The notes under the pieces are model-generated. The model was not told where the DNA came from and ran no database searches. It saw only the letters and a program-made list of their open reading frames with translations. A stretch of 64,000 bases of DNA from Pseudomonas sp. TH15. Lineage in GTDB: Bacteria; Pseudomonadota; Gammaproteobacteria; Pseudomonadales; Pseudomonadaceae. The translations under genes were made by a program, and so were the position numbers. Below are positions 35,531-44,938 of this stretch, in pieces. How positions within the stretch are numbered: the stretch's first letter is position 1; each line of letters begins with the position of its first letter. The stretch spans positions 3,462,001 to 3,526,000 of the forward strand of contig NZ_JAEKEL010000001.1 of the NCBI RefSeq assembly GCF_016651105.1, given 5' to 3'.

Positions 35531-36646
35531 ATGGCACGTTTGCTCGATTCCACCCCCAAGCACGATGGTTTTCGCCTGCCCGGCGAGTTCGAAACCAAGT
35601 CCGGCTGCTGGCTCGGCTGGCCGGAGCGCACTGATGTATGGCGCAACGGCGCCAAGCCTGCGCAGAAGGTCTGGGTGCAGATTGTCACCGCGATCTCTCA
35701 GAGCGAACCCGTCACCGTGTGTGCCTCCGCCGCACAATTCGCCACCGCACGCCGTCAATTGCCGCCGCAGGTTCGCGTGGTGGAAATGACCTGCAACGAC
35801 GCCTGGTTCCGCGACAGCGGCCCGTGCTTTGTGGTCAATGACGCCAGTGGCGAAGTGCGCGGCGTCGACTTCGAATTCAACGCCTACGGCGGCCTAGACG
35901 GCGGCTTGTACTACCCGTGGGACAAGGACGACCAGATCGCCAGCAAGATCCTCGAAATCGAACGTTTCGACCGTTACCGCGCCCCGTTGATTGCCGAACT
36001 CGGCGGCATCCAGGCTGACGGCCAGGGCAGCATCCTCACCACCGAGCAATGCCTGCTCAACCGCAATCGCAACCAGCATTTGGGCAAGGAGGAAGTCACT
36101 CGGCGGCTGACCGATTACCTCGGCGCCGAGCAAATCATCTGGTTGCCCCGGGGCTGTAAGTTCGACGAAACCGATGGCCACGTCGATGACCTTGCTTGTT
36201 TCATTCGCCCCGGCGAAGTGGTGCTGCAATGGACCGACAACCGCGATGACCCGCAGTGGGAGATCTACCAGGAAGCCTACGACATCCTGCGCAGCACCCG
36301 CGACAGCCGTGGCCGCGAGTTGATCGTGCACAAGTTGCCGCAACCGGACGCGCTTGAATGGACCGCTGAAGAAGCCGAAGGCCTCGATCAGCAGGACAGC
36401 ACCCATACCCGTCAGGCCGGGACGAAAATCTGCGCGTCGTACATCAACTATTACGCCGGCAACCGCTCGATCGTGGTGCCGTTGTTTGGTGATCGTCAGG
36501 ATCAGGCCGCGTTGGCGACCCTCGCTGAACTGTTCCCGCAGCACAAGATTGTCGGCATCGAAAACTCCCGGGAAATCCTCCTCGGCGGCGGCAACGTCGC
36601 GTGCATCACCATGCCGCAATACGCCGGCACCCAAAAAGGAGTGTGA
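35531..36646 (+). CDS. aguA: agmatine deiminase
   Basis: This 371-residue cytoplasmic enzyme converts agmatine to N-carbamoylputrescine and ammonia. It has the guanidino-modifying fold: WFRDSGPCFVVND, FDETDGHVDDLACF (catalytic His and Asp) and catalytic Cys at about residue 358 (GGGNVACITMPQ). GAGG precedes the ATG at 35531. The usual partner AguB (carbamoylputrescine amidohydrolase) is not in this window. Confidence 0.95.
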   Translation: MARLLDSTPKHDGFRLPGEFETKSGCWLGWPERTDVWRNGAKPAQKVWVQIVTAISQSEPVTVCASAAQFATARRQLPPQVRVVEMTCNDAWFRDSGPCFVVNDASGEVRGVDFEFNAYGGLDGGLYYPWDKDDQIASKILEIERFDRYRAPLIAELGGIQADGQGSILTTEQCLLNRNRNQHLGKEEVTRRLTDYLGAEQIIWLPRGCKFDETDGHVDDLACFIRPGEVVLQWTDNRDDPQWEIYQEAYDILRSTRDSRGRELIVHKLPQPDALEWTAEEAEGLDQQDSTHTRQAGTKICASYINYYAGNRSIVVPLFGDRQDQAALATLAELFPQHKIVGIENSREILLGGGNVACITMPQYAGTQKGV

Positions 36647-36648
36647 TC

Positions 36649-37746
36649 ATGGGCCTGCACAAACTGACTCAAGCGTTAATGCTGATGCTCGCACCTCTGT
36701 GTGTGCAGGCCGCCGACACCGAAAAACCGGTGGTCAACCTATACATCTGGGGCGAGTACCTGGCCCCGGATACCCTGAGCAATTTCGAGAAGCAGACCGG
36801 TATTCATGTGGTGGCCGATCACTTCGATTCCCTGGAAACCGTCGAGACTAAACTGCTCACCGGCCGTAGCGGTTATGACCTAGTGCTGACGGCGGGGCAG
36901 CATCTGTCCCGGGCGATCCAGAGTGGCGCGATCCAGCCGCTGGACCACCAGCAACTGCCGCACTTTACCGGCGTCGGTGAAGAGTTCCGCCAGCACATGG
37001 CGGTGTTCGACCCGGGCAATCGCTACGCAGGGATCTACGCCTGGGGCACCACCGGCGTAGGTGCACAGGAAGAGGCGGTCAGAAAGCGTTTGCCTGATGC
37101 GCCACGGGACAGTTGGGCAATGTTGTTCGATCCGACCGTGGTGTCGAAATTCGCCGATTGCGGGGTCAGCCTGCTCAACGATCCCAACGAGGTGTTTGCC
37201 GCGGTCATGAAGTACATGGGCCTGGACATCAACCGCCAGAGCCTCGATGACCTGAAACTCGCCGAACAGCAATTAGCGAAGATCCGGCCGTACATCCGCT
37301 ACTTCGACAACGACCTGAACATCAGCGACCTGGCCAATGGCAACACCTGTGTGGCGATGTCCTGGAACGGCAACGTCGCCATTGCTGCCGGTCAGGCTAC
37401 GGCGGCGAACAAGCCGTTCAAATTGAATTACCGAATCCCGAAGGAGGGCACGTTGATTTGGTTCGATGCCATGGTCATCCCCAAGGACGCGCCGCATCCG
37501 CAGGCAGGGCTGGCGTTGATGGATTACCTGATGACGCCGCAAGTGATTGCGCCGATCACTGACACCATTCACTACGCCAACGCGATTACGGCGGCGGACG
37601 GGTTGATCGATCCGGCTATTCGTAATGACCCGGGGACGTATCCGTCGGCGCAGGTGCGGGCTTCGTTGTACAGCAAGAATGACAATGGGAAGGACTTTAA
37701 CCGGGCTTTGGTTCGGGCGTTTAGTCGGTTGAAGTCGGGGTTGTGA
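36649..37746 (+). CDS. polyamine-type periplasmic binding protein
   Basis: This is a 365-residue PotF/SpuD-like solute-binding protein. The signal peptide is residues 1-21 (ending VQA), then NLYIWGEYLAPDTLSNFEKQTG. AAGGAG sits in front of ATG 36649, two bases after the aguA stop, so the two are co-transcribed. No permease genes adjoin, so it probably feeds another transporter, possibly the potGHI set at 2.5-5.4 kb. Agmatine or putrescine is a likely ligand by context only. Confidence 0.88.
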   Translation: MGLHKLTQALMLMLAPLCVQAADTEKPVVNLYIWGEYLAPDTLSNFEKQTGIHVVADHFDSLETVETKLLTGRSGYDLVLTAGQHLSRAIQSGAIQPLDHQQLPHFTGVGEEFRQHMAVFDPGNRYAGIYAWGTTGVGAQEEAVRKRLPDAPRDSWAMLFDPTVVSKFADCGVSLLNDPNEVFAAVMKYMGLDINRQSLDDLKLAEQQLAKIRPYIRYFDNDLNISDLANGNTCVAMSWNGNVAIAAGQATAANKPFKLNYRIPKEGTLIWFDAMVIPKDAPHPQAGLALMDYLMTPQVIAPITDTIHYANAITAADGLIDPAIRNDPGTYPSAQVRASLYSKNDNGKDFNRALVRAFSRLKSGL

Positions 37747-37778
37747 TTGGCGTTGGTTGATGTGTTGGATGTGAGATC

Positions 37779-37879
37779 GCCTTCGCGAGCAAGCCCGCTC
37801 CCACATTTAATCGGTGTTGGTCACATATTTTGTGTTCGCAGCAGATCTAATGTGGGAGCGGGCTTGCTCGCGAAGAACG
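37779..37879. repeat. paired REP element
   Basis: CTTCGCGAGCAAGCCCGCTC and GAGCGGGCTTGCTCGCGAAG enclose about 60 bases between convergent genes. Confidence 0.85.
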
Positions 37880-37889
37880 ATAACGCGGT

Positions 37890-38507
37890 CTACCTGCCAG
37901 GCACCCGCCACAAATACCAGGAAGCGACCGTCCGAAACGGACTCCACCCCAATCCAATCTCAATCATCTGCTTGCGAGTAGGCTGCACCTCCAACCCTTT
38001 GAGCCGCCGATACCCCTCGCGCACCCCGAAGTCATCCGCCGGTAAAATATCCGGCCGCTCCAGGCTGTAGATCAGCAGCATTTCCACGGTCCAGCGTCCG
38101 ACACCGTGCAAGGTAATCAAGCGCTCGATCAGCGCTTCATCGTCCATGGCCAGCGCGGTGGCGTAATCCGGCACGACACCGTCCAGCGTTGCCTGGGCAA
38201 TCCCCTGAATCGTCGAAATCTTGCTGGCAGAAAACCCGCAACTGCGCATCTGCTCAAAGTCTGTCGCCAGTATTTGCTCGGGCCGAGGGAACCCGCCTGA
38301 AGGAAACAACGCCACTAATCGCCCGACAATCGCATCCCCGGCCTTGGCATGCAGTTGCTGATAGGCAATTGCCCGCACCAGCGATTCATAAGGATCGCGC
38401 GCTGGATGCGGTTGATGCAGGCAAGGGCCGATGGCGGCGATGTGGCGCTGCCAGTCCTCATCGAGGGACGCTAGAAAAGTACTGGCAGGCCGATAGAGGT
38501 CAGGCAT
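37890..38507 (-). CDS. DNA-3-methyladenine glycosylase II family (AlkA-like)
   Basis: This is a 205-residue HhH-GPD base-excision enzyme removing alkylated bases. The helix-hairpin-helix LHGVGRWTVEMLLIY is at residues 133-147 and the catalytic Asp at 158-159 (LPADDFGVREG). It lacks the N-terminal domain of E. coli AlkA, matching the shorter MAG class. It lies in an alkylation-repair neighbourhood with ada, with one unrelated gene between. Confidence 0.92.
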   Translation of the reverse strand: MPDLYRPASTFLASLDEDWQRHIAAIGPCLHQPHPARDPYESLVRAIAYQQLHAKAGDAIVGRLVALFPSGGFPRPEQILATDFEQMRSCGFSASKISTIQGIAQATLDGVVPDYATALAMDDEALIERLITLHGVGRWTVEMLLIYSLERPDILPADDFGVREGYRRLKGLEVQPTRKQMIEIGLGWSPFRTVASWYLWRVPGR

Positions 38508-38512
38508 GCAGG

Positions 38513-39316
38513 TCAGGATTTTTTCAGGAGGCCGTTCACCTCGCCATACGTGAAGGCCTTGAGGTCGTGAGTGTCGAGCTTGCCGGTTTCCAGAAAGCTC
38601 TTCGCCAGGGTACCCATGGCGCCATACAAGAACTCGGCAATGCTCGAACCGGCGCTTAGGCGTCGAACTCCGAGGGCTTTCAATTCGTCAGGCGACGGCA
38701 GGCAGGCAAAGCCCAGTACGTTCACCGGCAGTGGCGTGCCCCGGCAGATCGCTTCGATTTCGTAAGCCGAGGTCACGCCCGCGGCGAACAGTCCATCAGC
38801 CCCGGCCGCCTGATACAGCGCGGCACGGCGCAGGGTTTCGGCGACGCGATCTTCAGCCGGCACCAGGCTTTTCAGATAGACATCGGTGCGCGCATTGATG
38901 AACAGCTTGACGCCGCGCTTGTCGGCGACTTGCCGCGCCACTTCGATCTTGCGCGCGAGCAACTCCGGTGCTTGCGCGCCGTCTTCAATATTGATGCCGA
39001 CCGCGCCCGCCGCAACGACCGCGTCGAGCACTTCGGCGACCCGCCCGAGGTCATCGGAATAACCGGCCTCGACGTCCACGGTTAGCGGCACGCTGATGAT
39101 CCGGGCGATGGATTCCACCGTCGCCACCAGACGTTCGAGCGGTAACGTGTTGCCGTCCGGATAACCATGGGCCCAAGCCACTGCTGCGCTGCTGGTGGCA
39201 ACGGCTTTGCCGCCCAGTTGCTCCACCAGCCGCGCGCCGGTGGCGTCGGCGACGTTGGTCAGAATCAACAGGCCGTGCTGGTGCAACTGGTGAAACTGCG
39301 TATCGAGCGTGCTCAT
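38513..39316 (-). CDS. isocitrate lyase/PEP mutase superfamily protein
   Basis: This is a 267-residue TIM-barrel protein. Typical parts are LTVDVEAGYSDD (metal-binding region), GAVGINIEDGAQ, FINARTDVYL and ADGLFAAGV. The isocitrate lyase KKCGH motif is absent, so the reaction is not isocitrate cleavage; members act on oxaloacetate, phosphonopyruvate or related acids, and I cannot say which. AAGGAAT precedes ATG 39316. Confidence 0.82.
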   Translation of the reverse strand: MSTLDTQFHQLHQHGLLILTNVADATGARLVEQLGGKAVATSSAAVAWAHGYPDGNTLPLERLVATVESIARIISVPLTVDVEAGYSDDLGRVAEVLDAVVAAGAVGINIEDGAQAPELLARKIEVARQVADKRGVKLFINARTDVYLKSLVPAEDRVAETLRRAALYQAAGADGLFAAGVTSAYEIEAICRGTPLPVNVLGFACLPSPDELKALGVRRLSAGSSIAEFLYGAMGTLAKSFLETGKLDTHDLKAFTYGEVNGLLKKS

Positions 39317-39348
39317 TGAAATTCCTTCAGATTGATGGAACAAATACC

Positions 39349-40431
39349 TCAGAAAAGCCGTTGCTGCGAGAGCTGCACCGCAGCTTTTTCCAGCCTGAGC
39401 AAAAACGCCTTGCGCGGTTGTCCGCCACCATAGCCGGTCAGCGAGCCGTCCGCACCGATCACTCGGTGACAGGGCAGCACAATCGCCAGCCGATTTTGTC
39501 CGTTGGCCAGGCCCACCGCGCGGCTGGCGCCGGGTTTGCCCAGCAGCGCCGCGATGGCGCCGTAGGTGCTGGTCTGGCCGTAGGGTATCTGCGCCAGTTC
39601 AGCCCAGACTAGCCGGGCAAATTCGCTGCCCGGCAAGTGCAGCGGTACGTTGAATTCTGTGCGTTGACCGACAAAGTACTGCGCCAGTTCTGCTTCGATC
39701 TGCTGCAAATGCGCGTTGTGTCCCGGCGCCACCGCATAACCATAGCGGTTTTGTAATGCCTCGACCTCTTTGGTCAGCGCCGGCCGATCCAGAAACTCCA
39801 GTAGCACCAACCCTCGACTTTCGGCCATGGCAATCATCGGCCCCAGCGGCGTAGTCAGCCGGGTGAACAGCAGCGGCTCGCTGTTGGCGGCGCGGCCCGG
39901 CGTGGTGTGGAAGAACTTTTGAAACGCATCGCGAAAACCGCTCAGGGATTCGTAGCCGGAATCGAACGCCACGTTGTCGATGGACTCGCCCTGTTTGATC
40001 CCGCCCAGCGCCATACCGAGGCGCCGGGTACGCAGCCAGGCGTGGAAGGTCATGCCGAAATGCTGCTTGAACCAGCGCCGTAATTTCAGCGGCTCGATGC
40101 CCTCGGCCTGCAACTGAATGTCGGTCCAGCGCTGGTCGGGTTCGGCGTCCACCCGGTTGAGCAAGCGCTGCACCCAGTCCGGCGCGATGGCCGCCGCATC
40201 CAGCGGTTTGCAACGCAGGCAGGCGCGGTAACCGGCCGACAGGCACTCATCGGCCTGCGCGAAGAACTCGACATTCTCGGGTTTCGGCTTACGCGCGGTG
40301 CAACTGGGGCGGCAGAAGATCCCGGTGGTTTTCACGGCCGTGAAGAACACGCCTTCATAGGCAGTGTCGCGTTCGAGCATGGCGCGAACCATTTCGGCGT
40401 GGGGCGGCAGGACAGCGGTTTGTATGTTCAT
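39349..40431 (-). CDS. ada: bifunctional Ada: methylphosphotriester/O6-methylguanine methyltransferase and activator
   Basis: This is a 360-residue adaptive-response protein. The N-terminal zinc site has Cys40, Cys44, Cys71 and Cys74 (FCRPSC, ACLRC), which accept methyl groups from phosphotriesters. An AraC-type domain follows (LRRWFKQHFGMTFHAWLRTRRLG). The C-terminal alkyltransferase has PCHRV with Cys321. All positions match E. coli Ada closely. It activates alkylation-repair genes such as the nearby AlkA-like one. Confidence 0.96.
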   Translation of the reverse strand: MNIQTAVLPPHAEMVRAMLERDTAYEGVFFTAVKTTGIFCRPSCTARKPKPENVEFFAQADECLSAGYRACLRCKPLDAAAIAPDWVQRLLNRVDAEPDQRWTDIQLQAEGIEPLKLRRWFKQHFGMTFHAWLRTRRLGMALGGIKQGESIDNVAFDSGYESLSGFRDAFQKFFHTTPGRAANSEPLLFTRLTTPLGPMIAMAESRGLVLLEFLDRPALTKEVEALQNRYGYAVAPGHNAHLQQIEAELAQYFVGQRTEFNVPLHLPGSEFARLVWAELAQIPYGQTSTYGAIAALLGKPGASRAVGLANGQNRLAIVLPCHRVIGADGSLTGYGGGQPRKAFLLRLEKAAVQLSQQRLF

Positions 40432-40510
40432 GGCATGAGGTTAAAACCAGATTCTCGATGGCTCCACCGAAAAATCGACAATGAATTTCCGATCCCCCTG
40501 AACTACCGTG

Positions 40511-40597
40511 TAGGAGCTACCGCAGGCTGCGATCTTTTGGCTTTGATTTTAAAAGAACAGGATCAAAAGATCGCAGCCTGCGGCAGCTCCTACAGTT
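40511..40597. repeat. REP-like inverted repeat (GCTGCGATCTTTTG family)
   Basis: TAGGAGCTACCGCAGGCTGC and GCAGCCTGCGGCAGCTCCTA are the arms, sitting between divergent genes and just in front of the VOC gene ribosome binding site. Confidence 0.85.
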
Positions 40598-40613
40598 TGT
40601 TGAGGTGTGTCTG

Positions 40614-41027
40614 ATGCATCCGTTTTCGATTCGACATATTGATCACATCGTCCTGCGCGTGAAAGACCTGCAGCGCAGCATCGAATTCTACGGCCAGGTA
40701 TTCGGCGCTGAAGTGGTCAAGCGCAACGAGCCGTTGGGGTTGATCCACCTGCGCGCGGGTACGTCGTTGATCGATCTTGTCGACCTGCAAGGTGAACTCG
40801 GCCGCAAGGGCGGCGGGGCGGCCGGGGCCGAGCGGCGTAATGTCGATCATTTCTGCCTGCGCATCGAGCCGTTCGATGAAGAAGCGCTGAGCGCACATTT
40901 GCACTCCTTCGGTCTGCACGTGGAAAAAGCCGCCACCCGCTTCGGCGCCGAGGGTAACGGCTTGTCGCTGTACTGCTTGGATCCGGACGGTAACCAGGTT
41001 GAACTCAAGGGGCCATCCGAGGCTTAA
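40614..41027 (+). CDS. VOC-family (glyoxalase-like) protein
   Basis: This is a 137-residue vicinal oxygen chelate protein. The repeat starts IRHIDHIVLRVKDLQRSIEFYGQVFG and ends with LYCLDPDGNQVELKG. The metal ligands of the fold (His, Glu) are plausible at HIDH, VDHF and VELKG. Reaction unknown; members include glyoxalase and fosfomycin-resistance enzymes. GAGGTG precedes ATG 40614. Its end overlaps the convergent LysE gene by four bases. Confidence 0.82.
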   Translation: MHPFSIRHIDHIVLRVKDLQRSIEFYGQVFGAEVVKRNEPLGLIHLRAGTSLIDLVDLQGELGRKGGGAAGAERRNVDHFCLRIEPFDEEALSAHLHSFGLHVEKAATRFGAEGNGLSLYCLDPDGNQVELKGPSEA

Positions 41028-41644
41028 GCACGCTTGGCCATCAACAGCACCGAAGCTGCCGCCGACAACAGTCCCGCGCAGCAACGATTGAAAATCCGCT
41101 TGCCGCGCGGCTCGGCGAACCAGCGGCGCATGTGCAGGCCCATCCAGGCATAAGCGCTGATGGCGATCCATTCCAGCAGCAGGAACAGCACACCCAGTAC
41201 CGCGAATTGTGCCGGCACCGGGCGGGCCGGATCGACGAACTGCGGCAGGAACGCGGTAAACAGGAGGATGGCTTTCGGGTTACCGGCCGCGACCAGAAAT
41301 TCCTGACGCGCCAAAGCGAAGAACCCCACTGCAGCCCCGGTCACCTGTTGCTCGGCCTCAGGATTGGCCCGCCACAGCTGCCATGCCAGATACAACAGAT
41401 ACGCTGCGCCGATGATCTTGATCGCGTGGAACAGCCATTCCGACGTCTGTAACACCACCGACAGACCCGCGCCGGCCAGCGCGATCATCCCGGCAAACGC
41501 CAGAATACGTCCGATGCCGGCCGTGCAGGCGCGGCGAAAACCGTACCGGGTCGCGTTGCTGACCGACAGCAGATTATTCGGGCCGGGGGCCATGTTCAGG
41601 GCGAAGCAGGCCGGGAGAAACAGGGTGAGAGTGGCGAGATCCAT
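41024..41644 (-). CDS. LysE/RhtB-family amino acid exporter
   Basis: This is a 206-residue inner-membrane protein with six predicted hydrophobic segments. The N-terminal family signature is ALNMAPGPNNLLSVSNATRYGFRRA. GNPKAILLFTAFLPQFVD is the second conserved block. It exports amino acids or related metabolites; substrate unknown. Confidence 0.9.
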   Translation of the reverse strand: MDLATLTLFLPACFALNMAPGPNNLLSVSNATRYGFRRACTAGIGRILAFAGMIALAGAGLSVVLQTSEWLFHAIKIIGAAYLLYLAWQLWRANPEAEQQVTGAAVGFFALARQEFLVAAGNPKAILLFTAFLPQFVDPARPVPAQFAVLGVLFLLLEWIAISAYAWMGLHMRRWFAEPRGKRIFNRCCAGLLSAAASVLLMAKRA

Positions 41645-41918
41645 AACGGCGCTCCAGAAACGATGAAGACATTTTTATCACAGCCCACGCGTCCCCAGAC
41701 CCATACAGTCAGGCCGAGCTGTCGCGGTACAGCGCCCGGCCATGCTGGACAACGCGGTCGAACTTTTCGTTAATGGCGCAACTCTGAGACAGTCAGAGGG
41801 CGATGCTTTCGTCAGAAAAAGTTATCTGTCCGGTCAGAAACGGCGATTGCCGTGTAACATTTCCCCCTTTTTCAAATACCCCGCATGGCCGCAGGCGGCC
41901 CCACCAAGAGCGACATAC

Positions 41919-42533
41919 ATGCAAGCAAAGGCCCGTGAAGTTTATGTGCCACCGGTGCTGCAAGATCTGCGAGCCGGCACTGCTGAGCTGCACATCGCAC
42001 TGGAAAAACGCCTTCCGTTTTTCTCCGATACGCTCGATACACCCGCTTTCGTGCGTCTGATGCAAGCGTATTACGGCTTCTATCTACCGTTGGAAAACGC
42101 GCTGATCAATAGCGGCTCAATTCCTCCCGACTTTGATCTGACGCCTCGTCTCAAGGCGCCAACCTTGCGCGCCGACCTGCAAGCATTGGGCTTGACCGCC
42201 GAGGCGCTGGGCAGCCTGCCGCAGTGCGATCATTTGCCTGTCATCGAATCTGCCGCCACCTGCCTGGGTGTCCTCTACGTACTTGAAGGGGCGACGCTCG
42301 GCGGGCAAATCCTGCGCCGGGAAATCGCCAGCCGGTTGGGCCTGGAAGCCGAAAACGGCGCTGCTTTTCTCGATATCTATGGCGCCGCCACGGGACGTCG
42401 TTGGCGCGATTTCATTGAATATCTGGGCACTCGACCAATGGATGCGGGCGAGCGCGAGGCCGTGGTTGCGGCCGCACAAACCACATTCAGCTGTTTCGAG
42501 CGTTGGCTCGAAAGCCGGGAGGTACTGGCATGA
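41919..42533 (+). CDS. bphO: biliverdin-producing heme oxygenase
   Basis: This is a 204-residue heme oxygenase that opens heme to biliverdin, the chromophore of the adjoining bacteriophytochrome. The proximal heme ligand is probably His25 (TAELHIALEKRLPF). The distal helix GVLYVLEGATLGGQIL has the Gly-rich stretch typical of bacterial enzymes. The ATG at 41919 gives the family length; the 59 codons upstream are unlikely. Its stop overlaps the bphP start as ATGA. Confidence 0.93.
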   Translation: MQAKAREVYVPPVLQDLRAGTAELHIALEKRLPFFSDTLDTPAFVRLMQAYYGFYLPLENALINSGSIPPDFDLTPRLKAPTLRADLQALGLTAEALGSLPQCDHLPVIESAATCLGVLYVLEGATLGGQILRREIASRLGLEAENGAAFLDIYGAATGRRWRDFIEYLGTRPMDAGEREAVVAAAQTTFSCFERWLESREVLA

Positions 42534-44767
42534 CTCCGCAAGACAAAGAAGCCTTTGAAGAACTGCTGGCCAACTGTGCCGACGAGCCGATTCGTTTCCC
42601 CGGCGCAATTCAGCCCCACGGTTTGCTGCTGACCCTGAGCGAGCCTGCGCTGACGATCATTCAGGTCAGCGCCAACGTTGAAACCCTGCTGGGCCGCGAG
42701 GCGCAGAGCCTGATCGGGCAGCCACTGGAGCAACTGATCGGTGCCGCCGAAGCCGCGCAAGTGCGCGAAGCCTTGCTGCAACCGGCATTGTCTGACACGC
42801 CGCCGCTGCTCTTCAGGCTCAATGGCTCGGCGTTCGAAGGCTTGCTGCACCGGCATCAGGGTGTGCTGATTCTGGAACTGGAAATCCACGTCGATAACTT
42901 TCAGCCGCGCAACGTGGCCGGCAATCAGACTCATTTGGGGCGGATGCTCCAGCGCCTGCAAGCGGCCACTACGTTACAGGCCTTGTACGACATCAGCGTC
43001 AAGGAAATCCAGGCGATGACCGGTTACGACCGGGTGCTGATCTACCGTTTCGAGGAGGAAGGGCACGGCCAGGTGATCGCCGAAGCGTCCGACCCGTCGA
43101 TGGAGGTGTTCAACGGCCTGTTTTTCCCGGCGTCTGACATCCCCGAGCAGGCCCGCGAGTTGTACCGCACCAATTGGCTGCGGATCATCCCCAACGCCGA
43201 CTATCAACCGGTGCCGCTGGTGCCGAAGCTGCGGCCCGATACGCAAACACCGCTGGACTTGAGTTTCGCCACTCTGCGCAGCGTGTCGCCGATCCATTGC
43301 CAGTACATGAAGAACATGGGTGTGCTGTCGTCGATGAGCATTTCCTTGCTCAAGGGCGACAAACTCTGGGGTCTGATCAGCTGCGGCAATCGTCAGCCGT
43401 TGCACGTTCCGCATGAATTGCGTGCGGCGTGCCAGACCATCGGCCAAGTGCTGTCGCTGCAGATCAGCGCGATGGAAGCGCTGGAAATCAGCCGCCAGCG
43501 TGAAGAAAAAGTCGAGGCGCTGGCCTTGCTCAATCAAGCGATGGTCGACTCGCCGCAGAATGTTTTCGATGGCCTGGCCAACCAGCCGCAAGTGCTCATG
43601 GCGCTGACCAATGCTGGCGGCATCGCGATCATCGAAGACAATCAGTTGCATCGTTACGGTAACTGCCCGGAGCCCGCGCAAATCCGCGCCCTGCACAAAT
43701 GGCTGCAGGACAGCGGCGAGCCGGTTTTCGCCAGTCATCACCTGGCCAGCGTCTATCCGCCCGCCGAGCACTATCAGCAAGTGGCCAGTGGCGTGCTTGC
43801 CATGAGCCTGCCGAAACCGGTGGACAACGGCGTGCTGTGGTTCCGCCCCGAGGTCAAAGAAAACATCAATTGGAGCGGCGATCCACGCAAGCCACTGGAC
43901 CTGGAAAACTCCGACGCCGGCCTGCGTCTGCGCCCGCGCACCTCGTTCGAAATCTGGAAGGTCGAGATGGCCGGGATTTCCACCAAGTGGAGCCACGGCG
44001 ACCTGTTCGCCGCCAACGATCTGCGCCGCTCGGCACTGGAAAATGACCTGGCTCGGCAGGTGCGTCGCGAGCAGGAAGCGGTGCGCGCCCGTGATGAACT
44101 GGTGGCGGTGGTCTCGCATGACCTGCGCAACCCGATGACCGTCATCTCGATGCTCTGCGGCATGATGCAGAAGGCTTTCAGTTCTGATGGCCCGCACACC
44201 TCGCGGCGTATCTCCACGGCTATCGACACCATGCAACAAGCCGCCGGGCGCATGAACACGCTGCTGGAAGATCTGCTCGATACCTCGAAAATCGATGCCG
44301 GGCGCTACGTCATCACCCCGCAGAAACTCGATGTCGGGCAGATGTTCGAAGAGGCGCAGACATTGCTCACGCCGCTGGCGCTGGACAAGGACATCAGTAT
44401 TTCCTTCGAGGCCGATCCTGACCTGCGTATTCACGCCGACCCGGAGCGGTTGTTTCAGGTGCTGTCGAATCTGGTCGGTAACGCGATCAAGTTCACCCCG
44501 CGCCTTGGCACGGTGGGCGTGCATGCCCATTCGGTTGGCGATGAAATCGTCTTCACCGTGCGAGACAGCGGCGAAGGCATTCCCAAGGAAAATCTGCCGC
44601 ACGTATTCGACCGTTACTGGACAGTAAAAGAAGGCAACCCGAACGGCACTGGCCTCGGTTTGTACATCACCCAAGGCATCGTCGAAGCCCACGGCGGGCG
44701 GATCGTTGCCGAGAGCGAGCCGGGGCGGGGCAGCGAGTTCCGCTTCACCGTGCCACGCCTCGACTGA
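42530..44767 (+). CDS. bphP: bacteriophytochrome histidine kinase
   Basis: This is a 745-residue red/far-red photoreceptor. The biliverdin-binding Cys is at residue 16 (LLANCADEPIRFPGAIQPHG). PAS (about 20-120), GAF with the PASDIPEQARELYRTNWLRIIP signature, and PHY domains follow. The kinase H box has His530 (VSHDLRNPMTVI) and the ATPase part has VGNAIKFTP, DSGEGIPKE and GTGLGLYITQG. No response regulator adjoins. Translational coupling to bphO ensures chromophore supply. Confidence 0.96.
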   Translation: MTPQDKEAFEELLANCADEPIRFPGAIQPHGLLLTLSEPALTIIQVSANVETLLGREAQSLIGQPLEQLIGAAEAAQVREALLQPALSDTPPLLFRLNGSAFEGLLHRHQGVLILELEIHVDNFQPRNVAGNQTHLGRMLQRLQAATTLQALYDISVKEIQAMTGYDRVLIYRFEEEGHGQVIAEASDPSMEVFNGLFFPASDIPEQARELYRTNWLRIIPNADYQPVPLVPKLRPDTQTPLDLSFATLRSVSPIHCQYMKNMGVLSSMSISLLKGDKLWGLISCGNRQPLHVPHELRAACQTIGQVLSLQISAMEALEISRQREEKVEALALLNQAMVDSPQNVFDGLANQPQVLMALTNAGGIAIIEDNQLHRYGNCPEPAQIRALHKWLQDSGEPVFASHHLASVYPPAEHYQQVASGVLAMSLPKPVDNGVLWFRPEVKENINWSGDPRKPLDLENSDAGLRLRPRTSFEIWKVEMAGISTKWSHGDLFAANDLRRSALENDLARQVRREQEAVRARDELVAVVSHDLRNPMTVISMLCGMMQKAFSSDGPHTSRRISTAIDTMQQAAGRMNTLLEDLLDTSKIDAGRYVITPQKLDVGQMFEEAQTLLTPLALDKDISISFEADPDLRIHADPERLFQVLSNLVGNAIKFTPRLGTVGVHAHSVGDEIVFTVRDSGEGIPKENLPHVFDRYWTVKEGNPNGTGLGLYITQGIVEAHGGRIVAESEPGRGSEFRFTVPRLD

Positions 44768-44772
44768 CCCCC

Positions 44773-44856
44773 TGTAGGAGCTGCCGCAGGCTGCGATCTT
44801 TTGATGTTGTTTTTCAGAGACAAGAGCAAAAGATCGCAGCCCTGCGGCAGCTCCTG
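44773..44856. repeat. REP-like inverted repeat
   Basis: TAGGAGCTGCCGCAGGCTGC and GCAGCCCTGCGGCAGCTCCT enclose about 45 bases after bphP. Confidence 0.85.
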
Positions 44857-44938
44857 CATAGGGGTGTTTTGTTCAATACCGGGGGCGGCGCGCTGCGTAG
44901 GGTGAGCACCTTGTTCCTTGGGTTGAAGAAGGTGTGTG

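Noticed and set aside
42974..44692. 572-codon minus-strand frame opposite bphP
   Set aside because: Antisense shadow; bphP has full domain support.
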